Positions 47,372 to 59,828 of a DNA stretch of 61,788 nucleotides are shown in pieces (position 1 is the first letter of the stretch; each line of letters starts with the position of its first letter). The notes under the pieces are model-generated. The model was not told the origin of the DNA. It saw only the letters and a program-made list of their open reading frames with translations, and made no database searches. The translations under genes were made by a program, and so were the position numbers. The stretch is taken from positions 1 to 61,788 of the forward strand of contig JAAAUF010000023.1 in assembly GCA_015499985.1 (NCBI GenBank). The letters run 5' to 3'. The DNA is from Haplosporangium gracile (lineage: Eukaryota > Mortierellomycota > Mortierellomycetes > Mortierellales > Mortierellaceae).

Positions 47372-50300
47372 ATGCGTTGATACTGCTCCTGTGGACGATT
47401 TTCGTTTTTTTCCTGTAATTTACGACCAAGCTTCAGCTTACGGACAGACACGAGAGCTTGGCTTGAAAATAACTAATCGACTTATTCGGCTTTGTCTGCC
47501 AGGATCAATGGGGCTTGAAAAAAAACGCATCAATTCCGAAACGAAAGGCACGACGATCCAGATGATCTGCTCAAAATAGGATGGGTGATCGAGCGTGTGA
47601 GAAGAAATAGTGAGAGGAAGAAACAGAGAGCAAAAACGAGAAAGAGGGAGACATGGTTGCAGTCCACGCAGAAAATGGATGCCTGTCATCACATCATCAC
47701 TTATGCGTTGTTCTATTACATGAAAAGGGGGTATCTTTGATGGAGATGAATTGGATCAATGAAGGGGATGTGGAAGGGGGTAAAAAGGAAGGGATAAGAC
47801 GGAGAAAAATAGGAAGACACATCAATGAAGAGGAGAAAATAATAAACGAATCGGGTCATGGTGTCATTCAGGAATTTGTTCGGTACGCAGGAGAGAGGAG
47901 CGCCACTTTGCACTGGGCATTGTCACTGGGCACTGAAGGTCAGGTACTAGGGAGTTGTGGGCAATTGTTTGATGTGGTTTTCATAGTCCACCCGTTGTTT
48001 TGTTTTTGTATTTATGCTGGGCGGCCTCGTTACGAGGTTGTGTTTTTTTTGGGTACGGGTGGTCATTGAGTCGATAACGAGCATAAGAAAAGGAGAAGAG
48101 ATGAGAAAGGGAGGGAGCATTGTCACTGTGCAGGGCAGATGGGTCGTTTGATTCACTTGATTGCAGGGGTTAGAAAATAAGAGAGAGAGTGCGTGAGAGA
48201 TGTGAGGAAGAGAGATATAGAGAAAGAGAGAGGCAGAGAGAAAAAGAAAGGAAGGAAAAGGAAGGAGGTGAAGAGATCCAGTGGAAGAAGATGGAGAGAG
48301 AAGAAGAGGAAGAGGAGGGGGACATGACCGTTCTTGATGGCAGTGGCAGTCGCATTGATACACAAATGACAATGAAAGCGAGCGTAGGTGTGTACGTTGC
48401 ATGTATGAAGAAGGAGGATGTTCATTCAGCCACTCCATTGCTTTATTGTGCGCAGGCATCCAATGTCATAGAAGACAAATGAGAGGAAGAGGGAGAAGAG
48501 CGACGTGACGAAGGAGAGGAACCGCGTAAGTCCACCGTTCATTTACTTCTCCGTCTGTGGGTCTATCGTTCCGTCAATGTCTGGTGCCATTTTGGTCCCA
48601 TAAGCATGTTCTATCAGTGCCTGCCTGCCTGTCTGTCAGTGTTTACATATCTATCTATCTCTTCTCTCCAACTGTCGCCATCTCTTTTCTTTTCTCTTCG
48701 TCTTCCTCTCTTCGTCTTCTTGTTGTTCTTCTACTCTCATTTCACCTCCTTGCTTTACTTGCTCTGCTTTGCCTTTCTTTTATCCCTCCCCTCTCCTCAA
48801 CCATACATCCATCCCAGCTCCTTCTTGCGCGTGGTCCGCTATTTTGCACGAAAACCCTCCAGCCTAGACTTGTTGTCCCCCCTTCTGTCTGTCTGTCCGT
48901 CTACCTATCCACCTACTCCTCTCCCTCCCTCTCACCAAATGCGCTATCGAAATTGATGTACTGATGTATTCAGTACTAATATTTGACGCTGTATCTCTCC
49001 TCCTCCATCCCTCTTCCTCCTGGCTGCCTTTTTCCCCTTCTTCCTATTCACCCTCACCCTCTCTTGCTACCTGATCAAAAAAGTCATTCATAAATCCCTT
49101 CCCTCGTTTCCCTCGCTACCCTCGTTTTCCCCTTGTTTTCCCTCGTTATTTCTTGTTCCTGCCACTACCTCCATATCTATATGTCCATCCCTCTCCTACT
49201 GTCCTGTCCTATCCAATCTCCCGAGTCGAGTCAGCCTCAACAATATCTTTTCTTCTCTAGTCCAGTCGTTTTTTGTCATCATTTTCTACTTTCTTCATGA
49301 TCATTAGCAAAACAAACAGCTGGGAACATTTGTGTAAATATTGGTCTTTTTTTTCTTTTAAGAGCTGTCAATTCATCTTTTTTTTTTGTCCCTCCTTTTT
49401 TTGGTGACTTTTCGTTACTTTACTTTTTACTCCAATTCATTCGTCTCTGTACGTCCGTTCATCTGTTCACTCGCTTGCTTGCTAACTTTGCTTTGCTTGC
49501 CCGTCCGCCTATTCTTCCTCTTCCTCCTCTCTTTTTCTTTCTTGCCTATTACTTATTCTTTTCTCTCGTACTCACACACTCTTCTCTTATTTCCATCCTC
49601 CTCTCCTTCTTGGCCGCCCCATCCTTCCTTCTTTTCTTTCCTTTTCTTCCCAACGCAGGACTGCAACCTGGCGTCTTACCATCCTCAACGCGTTCGCCAT
49701 CACCCCTCCCCCCACTCATTCACCTCCCTCCTCTCATTCCTCGTCAGCAGCTACGTCATAATCAAACATAAAAATCCCTCTGGAATTCTCCATCCGCCAT
49801 CGACTCCCTCTTGCGCATCATTCCCAGGTACAAACTTGCCATCCAGATCCACTACTGCCTCTCATTCCACAAAACGTGATCTCACCATGGAGTCACATTG
49901 GGGGGGGGGTTTTTTTGGAAATGAGGGGCTAGAAAATGATCCACTCGTACATGTCCTTGTTATATTTTCCTTTTTCATTCTTCCTCAAAACTTCTTGCTG
50001 TTCGTCACCCCCCTCGACCATTCTTCCGGCTCCACCTGTATGCACAAGCCTCTTTTCCAATCATTTTTCTACTCCTATCGCCACCACCACTTCTCCCGCT
50101 CCCATACTCCCACAACTAATCACTTGCAATCCTCCCTGTTGAAAAAGGTGCTCTCGTTTTTTTAATCAGTCCTGGTTCAACCAATTGCTCCCGGCGTTCG
50201 GCGTAATCGACTATTATCTCTTTTTTTATGTAATATTTTTTTTATCCATTCTTACCCCTTCCCCTCGCCACTCGTTCTTATTTATTCGTTGTATATCGAC

Positions 50301-50600
50301 ACAAACAACAAAGAAGAAAAAAAATCTTAATTTGGCGAACAACCTCTATCTGCAAACTTTCACAATTGATTATCCAAGCCTTCGAGAAACGGAGGAATCT
50401 GCTGGCTCTTTTCGTGTTATGCTATCCGAGAAATCGACACCGCCCTTTTATACACACACATACGCACACACACCAAAACAAAAGGAGCGCAGTTGGCTGC
50501 ATATCGGATGCATCGATTGGAATCAAATCCTCTTCTTTTCCCTTCCTTTATCCCATCTCAATGTTCCCAATAACAACACCGCATTAGAAGTCGACCACTC

Positions 50601-50623
50601 GGGGGGGGGGGGGNNNNNNNNNN
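50601..50623. other. Assembly gap after a poly(G) run
   Basis: Thirteen G (50601-50613) run directly into 10 N (50614-50623). True gap length is unknown. Confidence 0.95.
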
Positions 50624-51082
50624 ACAATCCCAATTGTGCAGGATGATTCATTTATTCATCCCTCCCCTCGTGGGATAATCGGATATATAGTCGATACAGA
50701 AGGAGGTGAACCATACACTACCACCATTTCATCCAAAAGCAAAGGAGGACCATTCAAATCCCACCTGTTTTGTCTCGACACCGACACTGGACGATCATGC
50801 GGCATCACTCGACTTTATTCAGAAGCATAAGGGAAAAATTCAGCCACATGTGTGGTGCCCATTACATCGTCGTAGGAACGGATCATCATTTCAAATCCAG
50901 CCAGTCGCCTTGCCTCTCACTTTCTTTACCCTGACTGACCCATACACTCTCACGCATATCCCTCCGCATCTTTGCCACAAATGAATTAAAAAAATGGATA
51001 CCATCTAACCTGGGTCGCTTATCCACTGGGGCCAGCTCATTGCTTCATCCCAAATGAAGTGGACCGAGTTGGATAATCTGAA

Positions 51083-51099
51083 CCCCCCCCCCCCCCCCC
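51083..51099. repeat. Poly(C) tract, 17 bases
   Basis: A homopolymer of 17 C in noncoding DNA, the same length as the one in the last fimbrin intron. Confidence 0.95.
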
Positions 51100-53022
51100 A
51101 CCTCCTTCCAAAAATGGCGCAAAACCAAGATAAATACTAACATCATTCACCAACTTGTTCTTCCGAACGACTAGTACATTGGACTTTCGGAACTAATAGT
51201 CAGTGGCAGCAAAAGTGTGTTCAACAACACAGGCGCCGAGTGACAATACATTAGTGAAAGGGCATGAGAGCATGGAACACAGACAAGTAGAACAACCAGA
51301 ACAAGATTATCGGTAAGAGTGAGCCCAAAAATCCCATCCACTATTTCGTTCCTTGAACTTGGCATATGCCGAAATATATCCCAACTATCGAGCCGATGGC
51401 CATCACCAGCACAAGTGAAACCAACTACAATGACGTCTTTAAAGGTGTATTCATACACGGATTAGAACGCATTTTTTTTGCAGGAGCGGACAGAATGGAG
51501 AGGAGGATGTGGGATGGACCATGTACAATACGGGAGTCAGGAAAAAGGACCAGGCGACGCGTTGAGCTTTTAGTATGAGAAGGAACGTGTTTGGCTGAAC
51601 CCTGATTTCCGCTGCGTTTCCCTTTAATTTTGATGACACAGCCACTGGCTGCAAGATGACCGGGGTAGCTTTCTCTCTCACTTGTTCTCCAAGAGCCTTT
51701 AACGTTCTCCATTTTCTTTTTTTTTCTTTTTTCTTTTCTCTTTTGTGGTTTTGTGGTTTTGAGCGCCACTGAGTCGACTTTTTTGTAATGTTCATTGCTT
51801 TGAAGAGAAGGAGGGGTCGGAGAGTGGAGTATGTGTCTCTCATGCTTATTTACTTTCCTACCCTGTGTTTACTGTTTACCTTTCTCCACTCCGACCTGGT
51901 ACTCTCTCCCCTCTCTCTCCCGCTCTTTTTCATTTTCTTCCTTTCATCTCCTTTGCTGTGCCTGGAGTGGGAGTGCAGTGGGTAAGGGGATTCGAAGTCT
52001 CTGTTGGATGTCCAACATTGTGTTTAGAACTAGGCTCCATTCCATTCATTTCTCCGCTCAACTAGCCCATTTAATTCATTTAAATTTATCTATCAACGTT
52101 TAAGACATCCTGCGACCGGAAGTTTCCTAGGATACTCGCGGTTTAAAGTAAGGATAGATCAACAAGACATCTTTGGGTCCTTTTAAGGAGAACATCGTAG
52201 CATCATCTGGGGGCCAGGGCGTTCCAAGTGGGCTAGTCGAGTGTCGGCCACCATTGTTCTTCTCTATTCAGTCGAATCATCCATCTTGGTTTTTTACTTT
52301 TTTTTTGTCGTATATTCAATCGGCGGCGCCAGCACCAACATTTATGTCCATTGGCCGTTCTGAACAATTGCGGGACCGCATAGTGCCTTTCTGGAGCCCA
52401 ATAACGAGAGCTGAGTGGTTTCTCGATGGTTCACCCGTGAACATGGGTCGGATAAGGTGTCCTTGTTCCAGAGTTCTTTTCCTGAATTAACCCCTCCCCC
52501 CTTCAGTACCACAACATCCCCCAAACCGCATATTACGACTATCTGGTTGATCGCTGTCAACCTTGGTCACTACAGGGTGCGCCCTTTTGTTTCATTCCTG
52601 GCACTCCATCCGTTTATGGTCCAGTTTTTATCTCAAAGATGGAGTCATTGAGTCCATGGAGAGGCTTTTTCTTGAAGGAGCATTACAAGTTTGTCTCTAA
52701 CTCCCCTCGAACCCTTTTCGCATATAAATCCCTGACATCCTCAACCCCACTCCCATCTCTTGCCTCTTGCCCAGTCTTCTTACCTCGTTTTTTTTTATTA
52801 TTTTACTCCCGCGTGTTTCTTAAATTCATTACCTTTGTCATTCTGTGCCATGAATATTGTACCTAGCTCGCCTTTGCATCTTGCAGCAGCCACTCATTCC
52901 TTATGTTTTCTTTCCTTTTCTTTTTTTTCTTTTGCACCTCAACTCCTCCATTCTGTTATTGTCGCCGCTCCTGTGTCCAAAGATCCCAAGATCCTACAGA
53001 AGCTATCGCCCCCTTCGCCGTC

Positions 53023-54861
53023 ATGATGGCCCATGAACGTGACAATAGAACCTATGAACTCCAGGTGGCTCAGAATCCCGTCAGAGCAAGGATGTGCGGA
53101 TTCGGTGAGAAGGTAAGCCGAAGATTGTGTATCAAATTTGCAGTGAAGAATAAATAAGTGTGTAGAAAAAAAGAAGGGAGAAAGGAACGACGTTATCACA
53201 AAGGGGAACCAACAGGAAATGCATCGAATAGAGCAATAGGGACAGAGTGCAGAATGTGTTATAGGGTTGCAACAGTCGCCAGCGACAGTGCCGGACATAA
53301 CGTATTAAAAATATGTCAACTTGGGAACCACAAACGACTATTTCATATCCTTCCGCTAACTGTCCTATATATTTGTGCCTTGCCACTTCTAGGATAGGAG
53401 ACCGATGGACCCACCGCCGATACTCAAGCTTATTGTTCGAAATGAAGATGGAACACTGGCGGATGTGAGGTAACTACATACAGGGCGACATAAGACACAA
53501 AAAATCGTACAATATGGATACAGGAAGTGCAAGAAGAATGATACAGAAGGAACAGGAACAAAAGGAAAAAAAAGGAGATGTAGGTGATAATATAATGTGA
53601 GACTCAAACGAGCGGAAAGTCGGAGGACGAGATATATTGGTCGCTCGGCTTGTTCATTGTCCATTTCTTGTTTTTCGCACACGGCCGGTTTGTTTAGACC
53701 AACAGAAGCATACAAACAAGCGAAAGGGCAAGAGGGATGAATGCTCGTGGCTGGCTATTCTGTCTGGCTGAGAGAGAAGGCTGTCTGGATTTAAAAATAT
53801 GACAACAATGAAACCATACAACATAACTAACATCGGCTTTTGTTTTTTGTTCCGCAATATGTGCTTGTATGTTAGTCAAATGGACGTCAACTTTTATATG
53901 GTCGTTGCCGACATTTACTCGGCAGACCGAACAACGGCTTGCACATTGGTGGCAAATCCGGCGATGACACCCCAGACCACGTCACTAATACCCAGCGCCG
54001 TCGAGCCAGCAATGTCCGTGATGTCGTTAGCCAACTCCAACCTAATGGCGAGCCGAAATCTTACAGGATCGACCGTAGCATCAGGAAACCTTCTCTTTAA
54101 CCTACAGAACGAGCCAGGAGTGTATTTCGTCTTTCAGGACATCAGTGTAAGAAGCGAGGGTGTCTTTACGCTCAAGTTTTCATTTACCTTGCCTCCAACG
54201 TAAGTCCTTGCCCTTCATTCGCGTGCGCCGCATTCTGTGTTTGATGGCAGTTTATATGTGGATGTAGTTTTGCCAAGAAGTGGAACCCTTGTCTTTTCTG
54301 CTTAGCCTATTTTGAGGAGGAAATGCAGACCTTAAACTAATCCACACGTTTGCTTGTCTATGCAACGCTCTCCTGACATTTGTTTATCGTCATTGTTATC
54401 ATTTTGCATGACCCATCTGCAGCCCGGACGGACCTCCCTCTTCGGTGATGGCGACTGTATTTTCAGAGCAGTTTACCATTTTCTCGGCCAAGCGTTTCCC
54501 TGGCATGACCGGTAAGCCTGTTTGTTTTATTTCGGGAGGTTGTGTTGTCGCATACTCCCCGAAACACGTCGTCCCCGTAAGATAATTGACCCCTCCTTTC
54601 GCGTTTCAATTTGGTGGCAAAAAATCAATAGAGTCTACACCGCTTTCGAAATGCTTTGCAAAACAGGGCATCAAGATCCCTATCCGAAAGGAACCTCGGA
54701 TCAGTCGCGCCAAGAGGATGGCCGGAGGAATGGCACTCGATGGACAGGAAAGGAGAGGAAGTAGCGCAGGAGGAGAGGGTGGTTCTACAGGAATTTCTTC
54801 GAACAACCAGGACAGAGAAATGATGTCTGAAAGCGACGACGATGACGATGGACAAGGATAG
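53023..54861 (+). CDS. Velvet-domain regulator, VelB-like
   Basis: Exons 53023-53112, 53393-53469, 53876-54199, 54423-54511 and 54632-54861 join in frame to 269 residues. The velvet fold covers nearly the whole protein: YELQVAQNPVRARMCGFGEK followed by DRRPMDPPPILKL, VNFYMVVADIYSAD, GVYFVFQDISVRSEGVFTLKF, and the closing FSAKRFPGMTGESTPLSKCF and GIKIPIRKEPR. MCGFGEKDRRP and the C-terminal block fit VelB better than VosA. Velvet proteins are NF-kB-like DNA-binding dimers that couple development, sporulation and secondary metabolism. Residues ~89-140 form a Ser/Thr/Asn-rich insert. The tail is basic, then acidic (SESDDDDDGQG), with KEPRISRAKR a likely nuclear signal. The ATG at 53023 is the first in frame after a stop-free stretch, and an upstream exon spliced at 52999 is possible. 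Confidence 0.92.
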
Positions 54862-56023
54862 AGTAAATAGAGGCAGCATATTAGCTATAACTTTGCTCCT
54901 CCTTCATACCACCCATCTTTTGTTTTTTCTCACTCTGTTTCCTTGTACATGTACATCGCTTCCTTTTCTTCTTTCTCGAAGGGTTTGTGTGAACCCATGA
55001 AACTCTCATAATTAACTGCATTTCACGCCCAGTTTTTTTTTTGGGTTCTTACTCTTGTGCTTTATACCTTTGATCACCTATCAGGCATCGTTGTTCTCGT
55101 TTTCGATGGCGTGGGAGAGAACAATGGCATTTTGAGAGCAGTCGGTGCAAGAGGAGTAGAGCTGAAGGTGCAAAAAAAAAAAATGGATTGTTGGGTAGCA
55201 GGAGCGATAGGGATCAATGAACTGCGACGGGAAGGAAGGGAGGTGCATGTGGAGGCGATGAAGGATGGAGAGGGAGAGTAGATGGATTCATTTTCGGATG
55301 CGGCGTGCTACTGAGAGAAGGGAATGGACCATTTTTGAGTTCCATGCGTGGACATATTTGCTACAGACATGTCAACACACACACACACCTGCACTGAATT
55401 GAGAGCAGAGAGCTCTGTTTTTTCTTACTTTTTTTTCTCTGTGTTCTCTCTGTTCTTTGTCTGTTTGGCTGTCTGGCAAGGTTGGTTGCACCAGCAAGAG
55501 GGGTTCTGATGGAAGGAAGGAAGGAAGATGCCGTTGCCAGATAGATCGCATTTGTGTTTTGCTTTGCTTTGCCTTCCTTTGCTATGTGTGTTTTCAAGAC
55601 CAGCAAATGAATTTCCTTTGCCCCTTCCCTCTCCCTTTCCTTCTCTCACACACACACACTCTTTCTCTCTCTCTCTCCCTCTCTCTCACACACACACACA
55701 CAAAACACACACACCGCCTCCCTTTTTCTTCTTCCACTTCCTCCTTTTCCCCCCTTTCTCTTCTTTTCCGCCACCATCTTCCTCCCCCCCTCCCCTTCCT
55801 TTCCTTCACATCCTCTTTTCCCGTCTCTTTTTTTTCCTTCTTTTTCATTTCATCCTCCCATCCTCCCATCCCCTTCTCCACTTAACCCAATTCCTTATTC
55901 CCATCATCTCTCCCATCCTCCTCATCTTTTTTGTTCTCATCTGCTTATTACCCCTTTCCCGAGTAACTGGTTCATTACTTCCCCTCACACATACACATAC
56001 ACATATATCCATAACGGACTATT
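54862..56023. other. Intergenic, leader of SPA2
   Basis: The velvet 3' region is followed from about 55.4 kb by CT- and CA-repeat-rich sequence (for example 55645-55715) that leads to the SPA2 start. ORFs here are low-complexity. Confidence 0.45.
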
Positions 56024-59000
56024 ATGAACCAACAAAAACAGGGCCAGTGGCAGCCTCAAGCCCAGCCCAACTATAACCAGCAGCAGCAGCAACAGCAGCA
56101 AGGATACGCACCACAGAGACCTCTCCACCCTTCCGTCTCCGCCTCTCCTTCTTCGCTATCTGCCGGCGGCCGCTCCAACTCGCCCCAACCCTCCTCACCC
56201 ATCAGCCCGAGTATGCACATCAATACCTCCAAGGTCGGCGGTGGAACCCCTGCCTCTCAGCAGCAACGATCCAACCCTTCCTCGCCTGCCGTCGGATCGG
56301 CCGGCAACGCCATGGAGATTGCAGCCAGACACTACGAATCCCTCCAGCAGTATCTTCTCGCCCATATCTTGAAAGGTAAACAACAACAACAACAACAACA
56401 AGGAAGGATACAAAAAGTAGGAGGGGACAAATCGGGACCGTGGGTTGTATCAAACCAGTCGCTCGATATAGGAGTAGTAAGAAGGGGAGAACAGATGACC
56501 CTTGATCAATGGAAACGTCCGATGTGCCCAATGTCCGTTGCGATTATTTTTTTTCTGTTTTGTTTTATTAATGTCGGAACCCCCTTTTTTTGTTTATATT
56601 ATTAGAAAAACATGGTGTGAGCGAGCAAAGGATCGCTGCCAGAGAAAAGTTGTCTAGGCTGCAGCAGAATCAGCTTCAGGATTTGTCGACCGATGTCTAC
56701 GATGAATTGAAGCGACGAACCGACGGTGCCCAAGGTATGTGTTCTCATTTCATCATTCTCTTCCTCTTCAGATTAGCAAAACAATCACAACAAACACACG
56801 CACAAAACAGGATACAAGGAGCAATTGCAATCGGCCGATGTCAAGGAGAAGAATGAAGTTGAAGAACAATGGAATATGCCTTGTATTAAAGTCTTGAGAG
56901 CTAGGAGCAGAACGTGATATTATGGTCAAAGTTCAATTGAACCAATTTTATTAAATGCCGGCAATGTGCGTTTTTTTTTTACTTCCTTATGATAGTTCCT
57001 TTCCTGGCTGTCCAGAATGACTACCATCCAAAGCGCAACCAAGCCCGTCAAAAGTTGGCTACTCTTCCTCAGAATCGTTTCAAGGATTTGGCCAGTGATG
57101 TCTATGTCCAACTGGAGCGTCAATTCCCCACTTTGCTTGAGATGTTTCCAGTAAGTTTTGATTGATGGTGTTATTGGCTAATGTTGTTGGATAGAGTAAT
57201 CTTATCAAGCATGACTTTGCCTTCTATTTTTATACGACATGGTATTTACCATTTCTCCCTTGAAAATAATAATAATCGTTTGTTTTCGCAATAGTTGAAA
57301 GCCCTGGAGGAGAAAGAGTTTCTCTCCCAGTCACCCGCACCTGCACCACAGCCTGTTCAGCAGGAGCGTGAAGTCCCTACACCTGTTGTTCAACAGTCAA
57401 GTGTCGTCCCCAACATGGCAACATTCACCATTCAGGACAGCTCGAACGTGGAGGAAGAGACATATTACCGTTCGCCCGGCCAGCAGGCCCCAGCATCACC
57501 CACAGCTCTGGAAGGAAACGTCAACTTTGCTAGCTTGGACAGTTTGATGACCGATATTGGCCATATTGTGGGCAAGGATGACTCAGATGCTAGCAAGTTG
57601 GCCTCCGCTGGAGGAAACAATAAGATTTCGGACAAAAAGGCTGATGCTAATGAGCTCATGAGACTTCCCAAAGATCAGGAGCCAAGAAGCCCTTTGAACG
57701 GCCTTGGCATTGATTCAGGATCGGTAAGCCAAAATTTTCTTTGCTTCATGTTTTTCTTGTTTGTCATATATTATTGTGAATCCTGACTGAAATGCGTGAG
57801 CATTGGAGTTGCTGCATTTTGTTTGACATGTCCTTTTTGTTTGCTTTTTCATGTTGCCGTATTAGCAACTGACTGATCAGATGAAACAGGAGTACGAGGC
57901 CCGTATCTCGGCTCTTTGTAAGAGATTGCAACATCTCGAGAGCGAGGTCGGTGAGGGAATAAATCGCCCTGAGGGCTCGCGTCTCTCCCAGGTCGAGCGC
58001 CAATTGGCTAAGCAGACAGAGCTATACAATGAGCAGGCTTCCCGAGTCACCAAGCTGCAGTTGGATTACAACAAAGTCTTTAATGACTATCACGCACAGC
58101 TTGAAGTAAGATAGTGTGATATAATGCCGGATTTTACCTGAGTGCGATGTAAGGACGCAGCCTATTCAGAAGTCTAAAGCTCCATTTACCGCTATTTTTT
58201 CTTATCTAGACTGTGGATATGGTGAATCAGGAAGTCAAGTCATTGGTCATGGACAACAAAAGCTTGAAACAGCGTCATCTGGATGCTGAGGAAGAGCTTC
58301 AGCTCGCCTATAACAGGATCAAGCAGCTTGAAGATGAGAACAGTGATTTGAAGGGCGATCTGGAGGATGCGCTTCACCGCGAAAAGATGGCCAAGGAGGA
58401 GGCTGGGGCTCGCGCTACTGTTCGAGAAAACACTGTCAGCGCAGCAGCTCCCGTAGCCCCAATCAGCGCCATCAACATCAACACGAAGGACCATATGAGC
58501 AGTCACCACGATGCCCCACGTTCCGATGATGTGGACCTGGACTCAAAGAACCACGATATTGATGATGATGACGATGACTGGAATCAAGGTCGCCAGCAGG
58601 TTAGAGACAGCACTCTTGTCAACCCCAACTCAATTATTCATCAGGACAGTCTGGCAACTTTCCGCAATGCCGTTGATGACTTGTTGTCCGCTGGAAGGTA
58701 TGTCGTCTTTGAATTGCGCTAATTTTTTTTACCTCGGGCCCGACCGACCACCATTGATGACGATGGCCTGCATTAATTGCTCTTATTCTGATTGCTCTTT
58801 TTTCTTTCATATTTCTTCACAAACTCAGATCGGATTCGTCGTCTTCGGTTCTTTTGGGTATGAAGTCTGTCGTTATTGCCTGCAAGGCTGTGACAGAGGA
58901 TGTCGAGGACTACGAGCACGAGACGAACGATATGCACATCTTTGCGGATTTGAAGCAGGAACTTTCGTCTGGATTGACACAGTTAATGAATTCCGCCAAA

Positions 59001-59828
59001 GCCCACGCGAACGCCTTTGACGAGGATGAGGATGAGTTTGATCGGTCATTGAACGATTTGGAGGCTGCAGCGGATCAGCTAGAGGCTATTGTGATGGACA
59101 TTGTGAATGTCCCCAAGCATAACGGTGGACCCATCAAGGAAAACGGGCACCACGCCCGGGATCATCACGACGACGACGACATTCAGCATAAGAATGGAAT
59201 AAACAATCACGATGGACACCATGGTGGACCCATCGGTAACGCCTCCAGTCACAACGACAATAGCAACAACAACAATAACAATGACGACGGTCCCATGGAT
59301 TCTCAGGACTTGAAGGTACACACCACTGCGATGTGCCCATACATTTAGATCTACAACATTATGTTTTCTTTTGGCCTTGCCAGCGAAATTGGTGACTAAC
59401 AGCTCTCAATCGTTTCTCCCGTGCAACAGATCTATTTGGAGACGCAAACCGGGTTGATTGTGTCGTCGATTCAGATCCTGTTGAGATCACTTCGATCCAG
59501 TTCTGACTCGGAGGGTATTAGCGACGCCTCGGATGATATCACCAAGGTGGTTGACCAGGTGATTCGGCAAACACGCATGACGTTGGCGACCCCTGAATTG
59601 GTTTCTGCGCCCCAGGCTACAGAGCTGCGTTCGCAGGGAGAGATGGTTCTCGAGGATCTGGAGAACTCTGTTGATCTCTTGATTGAGATAAAAGAGCAGC
59701 TCGAGACTGAGCCTGACTTGGCCCACTCGTCCCCTGCAGAGGCCAAGTCTTTGAAGCAAAAGATGGCCAGCGCCAGTTTCGACATTGCCAAATATGCCAA
59801 GGAGCTCGTTAGTCTCATCGAGGACTAG
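56024..59828 (+). CDS. SPA2: SPA2-type polarisome scaffold with Spa2-homology domain
   Basis: Eight exons (56024-56375, 56606-56734, 56996-57150, 57295-57723, 57866-58105, 58210-58697, 58829-59315, 59430-59828) join in frame to 892 residues. Spa2 organises formin, Pea2/Bud6 and MAP kinase parts at the growing hyphal tip. Residues 1-105 are Gln/Ser/Pro-rich with a polyQ run. The two Spa2-homology (GIT) repeats are at 129-155 (AREKLSRLQQNQLQDLSTDV) and 177-205 (ARQKLATLPQNRFKDLASDV). A linker and a long coiled coil (~358-500) follow. The C-terminal helical region starts at ~598 (SSVLLGMKSVVIACKAVTEDVEDYE), is interrupted by a His/Asn/Asp-rich loop (~690-755), and ends in a helix bundle. Intron 1 opens with seven CAA triplets right after the donor. 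The start sits after a CT-rich leader. Confidence 0.94.
56381..56400. repeat. (CAA) repeat at the start of SPA2 intron 1
   Basis: About seven CAA triplets lie five bases after the exon 1 donor and in frame with the coding exon. Confidence 0.9.

Larger units (their letters stand above)
43844..53022. other. Gene-poor region, 9.2 kb, upstream of the velvet gene
   Basis: No recognisable coding gene on either strand. Contents: purine-rich + strand blocks (about 45.4-45.65, 47.15-47.9 and 48.08-48.53 kb), then a switch to pyrimidine-rich + strand from about 48.54 to 50.3 kb; a CAA/AAT trinucleotide tract (47311-47371); a 10-G run (49900-49909); a second N gap (50614-50623) after 13 G; and a 17-C run (51083-51099). 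A possible splice acceptor (CTACAG, ending 52999) just before the velvet ATG suggests 5'-UTR exons of that gene lie inside this block. Confidence 0.45.

Noticed and set aside
47653..48459. Overlapping ORFs of 138 and 170 codons on opposite strands
   Set aside because: Both are low-complexity translations of purine-rich DNA without recognisable domains or plausible introns.
49386..50165. 259-codon ORF on the + strand
   Set aside because: It is made of Phe/Leu/Ser/Pro from pyrimidine-rich DNA, as in leaders elsewhere in the window, and has no domain.
51023..51034. TGGCCCCAGTGG on the minus strand, resembling a tRNA A box
   Set aside because: One base too long, and no B box follows within tRNA distance.
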